Shown one piece after another: positions 7,107 to 10,048 of a stretch of 10,048 bases of DNA; within the stretch, counting starts at the first letter, position 1, and each line of letters begins with the position of its first letter. This DNA is from an uncultured Lachnospiraceae bacterium (GTDB lineage: Bacteria > Bacillota > Clostridia > Lachnospirales > Lachnospiraceae), in assembly GCA_902772565.1 (NCBI GenBank), contig CACYBJ010000100.1:1-10048 (forward strand), written 5' to 3'. The notes under the pieces are model-generated. The model was not told the origin of the DNA. It did no database searches and worked only from the letters and a program-made list of their open reading frames with translations. The position numbers and the translations under genes were made by a program.

Positions 7107-7937
7107 CTATTTTACAATTGTGAAACCTGTGGTCTGAGCCGGTTTCTGCTGCTGAGCCTGGGTTGTGCTCTGAGCCTGGGTTGTGGACTGCGCTGTGGCT
7201 GCCTGAGTTGGCTGCTGGGCAGGTCTTGCCTGAGTCTGAGTTGTGCTCTGAGCCTGGGTTGTGGACTGCGCTGTAGATGCCTGAGTTGCAGCCTGGGCAG
7301 GTTTTGCCTGGGTCTGAGTTGTGCTCTGAGCCTGAGTTGTGGACTGCGCTGTGGCGGCCTGAGTTGCAGGCTGGGCAGGTCTTGCCTGAGTCTGGGCAGG
7401 CTGTGATGCCTGGGCAGGTCTCGCCTGAGTCTGAGCTGCCTGCTGCTGAGCTGCGCGAACCTGAGACTGCTGCTTATAAATCTTGATTTCTTCGTCCATT
7501 CTCAGGAGATTCTTCTGAGCTTCTTCAAGTCTGTTCTTAAGACCGTTGTTCTCGGTTTCTATCTTGATAGCTTTCTTCTCGCCGTCGCTCACTTCTTTTT
7601 TGAGCTTTTCATTTTCTTTTTCAAGCTTGTCAATCTGCTTTTTAAGCTCGATAACATCCTGCTTGATATTGAAAAGTTCGGAGTTCTGGGAATCTCTTTC
7701 TCCGGTAATATCGGCAGCCTTATCCTTTAATTTGAAGTAGTCATCTGCCATGTTAATGAAGGTAAGTACGGTTTTCTTTTCAATATCAAAGAACTTGAAG
7801 CCTTCGATATTTCTTACCTCGGCACATTTGCCGTTAATGTAGGAAGCAACCTTCTGAAGGTACTCCTCACTCTCATATCCGCTTAATTTGTAACGCTTTC
7901 CCTCAATAATTACTTCAGCATCAGTTTTGGTTTTCAA
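7107..7937 (-). CDS. zapA: ZapA-type cell division protein with a long repetitive Q/A/T tail
   Basis: ZapA binds FtsZ and bundles its filaments at mid-cell. The N-terminal domain (about 5-95) is clear: AEVIIEGKRYKLSG (7-20), SEEYLQKVASYIN (23-35), and TVLTFINMADDYFKL (56-70). A heptad-rich charged coiled coil runs from about 85 to 158. Residues 163-268 are low-complexity Gln/Ala/Thr/Ser/Pro, including three 26-residue repeats (183-260), and the protein ends in a non-repetitive GFTIVK. At 276 residues it is two to three times the usual length of about 90-130. The start is TTG at 7937, with AGGAGG eight or nine bases upstream; no alternative start lies nearby. ruvB ends 57 bp upstream and the U32 gene begins 40 bp downstream. 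The cell-division role is from family knowledge; the tail function is unknown. Confidence 0.88.
   Translation of the reverse strand: MKTKTDAEVIIEGKRYKLSGYESEEYLQKVASYINGKCAEVRNIEGFKFFDIEKKTVLTFINMADDYFKLKDKAADITGERDSQNSELFNIKQDVIELKKQIDKLEKENEKLKKEVSDGEKKAIKIETENNGLKNRLEEAQKNLLRMDEEIKIYKQQSQVRAAQQQAAQTQARPAQASQPAQTQARPAQPATQAATAQSTTQAQSTTQTQAKPAQAATQASTAQSTTQAQSTTQTQARPAQQPTQAATAQSTTQAQSTTQAQQQKPAQTTGFTIVK
7158..7391 (-). repeat. Three tandem 78-bp repeats inside zapA
   Basis: Copies at 7314-7391, 7236-7313 and 7158-7235 are in frame, each coding 26 residues that begin TQA(R/K)PAQ and end TAQSTTQAQSTTQ. The copies differ at only a handful of bases. A degenerate partial copy precedes them (residues 170-182). 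Each unit holds a shorter internal repeat, AQSTTQ twice. Multiples of three keep the frame, so copy number could vary without breaking the gene. Confidence 0.9.
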
Positions 7938-7994
7938 TGCTTTCCCCTCCTAAGTATAAGCTGCCGGCTTTAAAGAGCGGCAAATATTTATGTG

Positions 7995-8996
7995 TTACTC
8001 AGTTATTTTTTCTATTCCCAAATGAATATAGGCCTCGTCGGTAACGCATCTGCCGCGGGGTGTTCTTACTATGAGTCCGTTCTGAACCAGGTAAGGCTCG
8101 TAAACGTCCTCAATGGTTCCGGGGTCCTCTCCTATGGTTACGGCGACGGATTCGATACCCACCGGTCCTCCGTCAAACTTCTGTATCATGGTTGTGAGAA
8201 TTGCTCTGTCTATGTTGTCCAGTCCCAGCCTGTCCACATCCAGAAGGTCCAGGGCAAATGACGCCGCCTCAAGGGTGATATCGCCGTCATATTTGATCTG
8301 AGCAAAATCCCTGACTCGTTTCAGTAGTCTGTTGGCCAGTCTCGGAGTGCCGCGGCTTCTGCGGGCAATCTCTTCGGCTGCAGCATCTTCTATATTAACG
8401 CCAAGTCTTCCGGCGCTGTTTACGATAATAGTCTTTAATTCTTTTACTGTATAGAACTCAAGTCTGTTTACTATTCCGAAACGGTCCCTTAAAGGTGCCG
8501 TGAGCATGCCGGCTCTCGTTGTGGCTCCCACAAGAGTGAACTTCGGAAGGTCAAGCCTTACGGACTTGCTTGCAGGGCCTCGTCCGATAACGATATCTAT
8601 TATGAAATCCTCCATGGCCGGGTAAAGAAGTTCCTCTACCTGCCTGTTGATCCTGTGAATCTCATCAACGAAGAGAACGTCTCCTTCCTGAAGATTCGAA
8701 AGGATGGCTGCCATGTCTCCCGGCTTTTCAATTGCCGGTCCGGAAGTGGTTTTTATGTTTACTCCCATCTCTTCGGCTATGATGCCTGCAAGGGTTGTTT
8801 TTCCGAGTCCCGGCGGTCCGAAGAAAAGCACGTGATCCAGAGTTTCCTTCCTTTGCTTTGCGGCATCAATGTATACCTTTAAATTTTCTTTTACCTTTTC
8901 CTGACCGATGTAGTCGTCAAAGGAGTGAGGTCTCAGTGATTTCTCGGCGACCTTATCTTCTTCGAGCCTGTCGGTGGTAATAATTCGTCTTCCCAT
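7995..8996 (-). CDS. ruvB: Holliday junction branch migration helicase RuvB
   Basis: RuvB is the AAA+ ATPase whose hexamers pump DNA through the RuvA-bound four-way junction during recombination repair. All parts are present in 333 residues: Walker A GPPGLGKTT (60-68), Walker B LFVDEIHR (108-115), sensor 1 GATTR (157-161), arginine finger R170 in PLRDRFG, sensor 2 RGTPR (215-219), and a C-terminal winged helix (about 260-333) ending near RTPRGR. Length is standard. ATG at 8996 gives the usual N-terminus, but no good ribosome site is seen in the 33-bp gap after ruvA, so translation may depend on ribosomes from ruvA. The 8-bp palindrome AACGCGTT (9003-9010) is in that gap. Confidence 0.98.
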   Translation of the reverse strand: MGRRIITTDRLEEDKVAEKSLRPHSFDDYIGQEKVKENLKVYIDAAKQRKETLDHVLFFGPPGLGKTTLAGIIAEEMGVNIKTTSGPAIEKPGDMAAILSNLQEGDVLFVDEIHRINRQVEELLYPAMEDFIIDIVIGRGPASKSVRLDLPKFTLVGATTRAGMLTAPLRDRFGIVNRLEFYTVKELKTIIVNSAGRLGVNIEDAAAEEIARRSRGTPRLANRLLKRVRDFAQIKYDGDITLEAASFALDLLDVDRLGLDNIDRAILTTMIQKFDGGPVGIESVAVTIGEDPGTIEDVYEPYLVQNGLIVRTPRGRCVTDEAYIHLGIEKITE

Positions 8997-9029
8997 ATTC
9001 TTAACGCGTTCGTCTTTCAGAAAATCTTT

Positions 9030-9644
9030 TTACAAGAGGAATTTCAAACTGTCTTTCAAAATAGAGTCGGCAGTGGAATTCTCGTCGGTCTTGACTTTCT
9101 TAACGGCCTGCAGGCTTTCGGTTCTGGAATAACCCAGTGACACAAGAGCCATGACCGCATCTTCTTTGGCACTGTCAAGTCCTTCGGCAGATGCCGTATC
9201 CTGCTCAACCCTGGCGAGCCTTTCTTCAAAGGCTTCCTCAAGGCTCATTTTATCCTTAAGATCGTTGATGATTCTTCCTGCGGTTTTGCTTCCTATACCC
9301 GGCGCCTTTGCAATGGTTTTAACATCGTCGGAAAGGATTGCAAAACGGAGTTCATCGGTGGTCAGTGCATCCAGCATAGCCTGTGCTGCCTTTGGTCCCA
9401 CACCGTTTACCGTAGTAAGAAGTTTAAACAGTTTCAACTCTTCCGGTGAAAGGAACCCGAATACGGTAAAGCCTGTATTTTCATTGAAATTAAGCTGAGT
9501 GTAGAGCCGTACCTGTGAACCGGGCGCCGGAAGTGCATCTGCATCTTTACCGGTAATAACCACTTCGTAGCCCACGCCTCCGCAGTTAACAACACAGAGA
9601 CCGTCGGAATACCACTCAAATTGTCCTTCAAGAAATGCGAACAT
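9030..9644 (-). CDS. ruvA: Holliday junction DNA helicase subunit RuvA
   Basis: RuvA tetramers bind the four-way junction and load RuvB. The 204 residues show domain I, the OB fold (1-64, with VNCGGVGYEV at 19-28), domain II with two helix-hairpin-helix motifs, TVNGVGPKAAQAML (78-91) and KAPGIGSKTAGRI (113-125), a linker, and domain III (about 158-204), which contacts RuvB. The acidic pin that holds the junction centre, Glu55-Asp56 in E. coli, reads E55-N56 here. ATG at 9644 has AAAGGA (9651-9656) six bases upstream. It is first in the series ruvA-ruvB-zapA-U32. No LexA-type box (GAAC-N4-GTTC) was found upstream, and ruvC is not adjacent. Confidence 0.97.
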   Translation of the reverse strand: MFAFLEGQFEWYSDGLCVVNCGGVGYEVVITGKDADALPAPGSQVRLYTQLNFNENTGFTVFGFLSPEELKLFKLLTTVNGVGPKAAQAMLDALTTDELRFAILSDDVKTIAKAPGIGSKTAGRIINDLKDKMSLEEAFEERLARVEQDTASAEGLDSAKEDAVMALVSLGYSRTESLQAVKKVKTDENSTADSILKDSLKFLL

Positions 9645-9717
9645 TTATTGTCCTTTCACTAAACGGCACCAAAGTCTTTTATAAAAACAATATGCCAATT
9701 TATAATAAATCAGAATA

Positions 9718-9745
9718 AGTATACCATATCTTGTTATAAATTCAA
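9718..9745 (-). promoter_or_regulatory. Promoter for the ruvA-led series
   Basis: On the minus strand: -35 TTGAAT (9740-9745), 16-base spacer, -10 TATACT (9718-9723) with TGG ahead of it (extended -10). The start would be near 9711, a leader of about 67 bases. The 11 bases ATGGTATACTT are identical to those of the Nudix promoter at 4493. Confidence 0.6.
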
Positions 9746-9797
9746 ACAATAAAACACAAGTTTTTACCGCGCTGTACTGTATTTATCCCTTGAATTC

Positions 9798-9806
9798 TGC
9801 TATTAT
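9798..9806 (+). promoter_or_regulatory. Candidate extended -10 for the YprB-type gene
   Basis: TGC-TATTAT, an extended -10 on the plus strand, about 85 bases before ATG 9891. The -35 region 17 bases upstream (TGTATT, 9778-9783) is poor. A TTGAAT at 9790-9795 overlaps the wrong spacing for this box. The start would be near 9813, just ahead of the leader hairpin. Confidence 0.35.
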
Positions 9807-9821
9807 ATGTAAGGTAAACTC

Positions 9822-9837
9822 CGGGCATTTAAGCCCG
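9822..9837 (+). promoter_or_regulatory. Hairpin in the leader of the YprB-type gene
   Basis: CGGGC-ATTTAA-GCCCG is a perfect 5-bp GC-only stem with a 6-base loop near the predicted 5' end of the transcript. A second weak pairing AGAC (9841-9844) with GTCT (9870-9873) is possible further on, followed by an AAGG ribosome site (9879-9882). No known riboswitch class was recognised. A 5' stabilising stem is the simplest reading. Confidence 0.45.
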
Positions 9838-9890
9838 TAAAGACATAGAATCAGAAACTAAAAAACGCCGTCTGCGATAAGGTAAGCATT

Positions 9891-10048
9891 ATGATAACAA
9901 TAACCAAAGATTTTCCAAGAGAAAACCTGTATCCGATCGAATCTGCCACAAAGGGCCTCGCTCCTGTGCTTTTCGATATCGAAACGACAGGTCTTTCCGC
10001 AAAAAATGCAACAATCTACCTTATCGGTGCAATTCTCATTAAAAGAGA
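9891..10048 (+). CDS. YprB-type RNase H-fold 3'-5' exonuclease domain protein, 3' end cut by the window edge
   Basis: Only the first 52 codons are in view. FDIETTGLS (28-36) gives the DxE metal-binding pair (D29, E31) of DEDD exonucleases, and IYLIGA (42-47) matches the second strand of the YprB-like group rather than the DnaQ pattern. The protein is expected to be soluble and to cut nucleic acid, but the substrate of this group is poorly known. ATG at 9891 has AAGG (9879-9882) eight bases upstream. It is divergent from ruvA across a 246-bp gap with promoters on both sides. Further domains, such as TPR repeats seen in some relatives, would lie outside the window. Confidence 0.8.
   Translation, partial: MITITKDFPRENLYPIESATKGLAPVLFDIETTGLSAKNATIYLIGAILIKR

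Noticed and set aside
7158..7391. Repeats as a CRISPR array or transposon
   Set aside because: Units are directly adjacent with no spacers, are in frame with zapA, and have no terminal inverted repeats or transposase.
6909..7486. Plus-strand frames rich in Cys/Leu/Ser or Pro/Glu across the zapA repeats
   Set aside because: They are the reverse reading of the 78-bp repeats; the minus strand carries the ZapA domain, ribosome site and correct operon position.
8997..9015. LexA/SOS box around CGAACGCGTTAAG before ruvB
   Set aside because: Spacing is wrong for GAAC-N4-GTTC and the second half-site is incomplete.
9822..9890. preQ1, ZTP or cyclic-di-GMP riboswitch before the YprB-type gene
   Set aside because: Only a short stem and an A-rich tail are shared; the conserved core bases of these classes are not present.

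Overview
The window looks like chromosomal DNA from a Gram-positive anaerobe of the class Clostridia, most likely a Lachnospiraceae member of the rumen/gut Butyrivibrio type. This is inferred from the ruvA-ruvB-zapA-U32 peptidase order, a ZapA N-terminal domain of clostridial type, an intracellular GH43 enzyme of beta-xylosidase type, strong AGGAGG-like ribosome sites, moderate GC with AT-rich gaps, and three TTG starts. No tRNA, rRNA, CRISPR array, insertion sequence or phage gene was seen. It reads as core genome with one accessory sugar cluster.

Left part (1-2670): a two-gene minus-strand unit. A GH43 glycosidase (884-2401) is followed after 18 bp by a family 2 glycosyltransferase that starts with TTG at 865 and runs off the left edge. 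The GH43 leader holds a plausible extended -10 promoter, a short GC palindrome and a perfect hairpin just ahead of the ribosome site. From the same gap a pyridoxal/pyridoxamine kinase (2673-3494) is read rightward; it converges on the next cluster with only 3 bp between the stop codons.

Centre and right (3498-9644): a minus-strand series running ruvA, ruvB, zapA, U32 peptidase with DUF3656, Nudix hydrolase, GtrA-family membrane protein. ruvA has its own promoter and no LexA box could be seen. The Nudix-gtrA pair has an extra, well-formed promoter whose core ATGGTATACTT matches the ruvA promoter. RuvA and RuvB form the Holliday-junction branch-migration motor; ZapA assists FtsZ ring assembly; the U32 protein is probably an RNA-hydroxylation enzyme rather than a protease; the Nudix protein likely cleaves a nucleoside-diphosphate-linked compound; GtrA is a small polytopic protein of lipid-linked sugar transfer. 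ZapA is the oddest gene: its usual domain and coiled coil are followed by a Gln/Ala/Thr-rich tail built on three tandem 78-bp repeats.

Right edge (9645-10048): a 246-bp divergent gap with promoters in both directions and a structured leader, then the first 52 codons of a YprB-type RNase H-fold exonuclease.

I found no clearly new multi-gene system. The best leads are the zapA minisatellite tail, the changed acidic pin of RuvA, the hairpin at the Nudix/gtrA junction, and the structured leaders of the GH43 and YprB-type genes.
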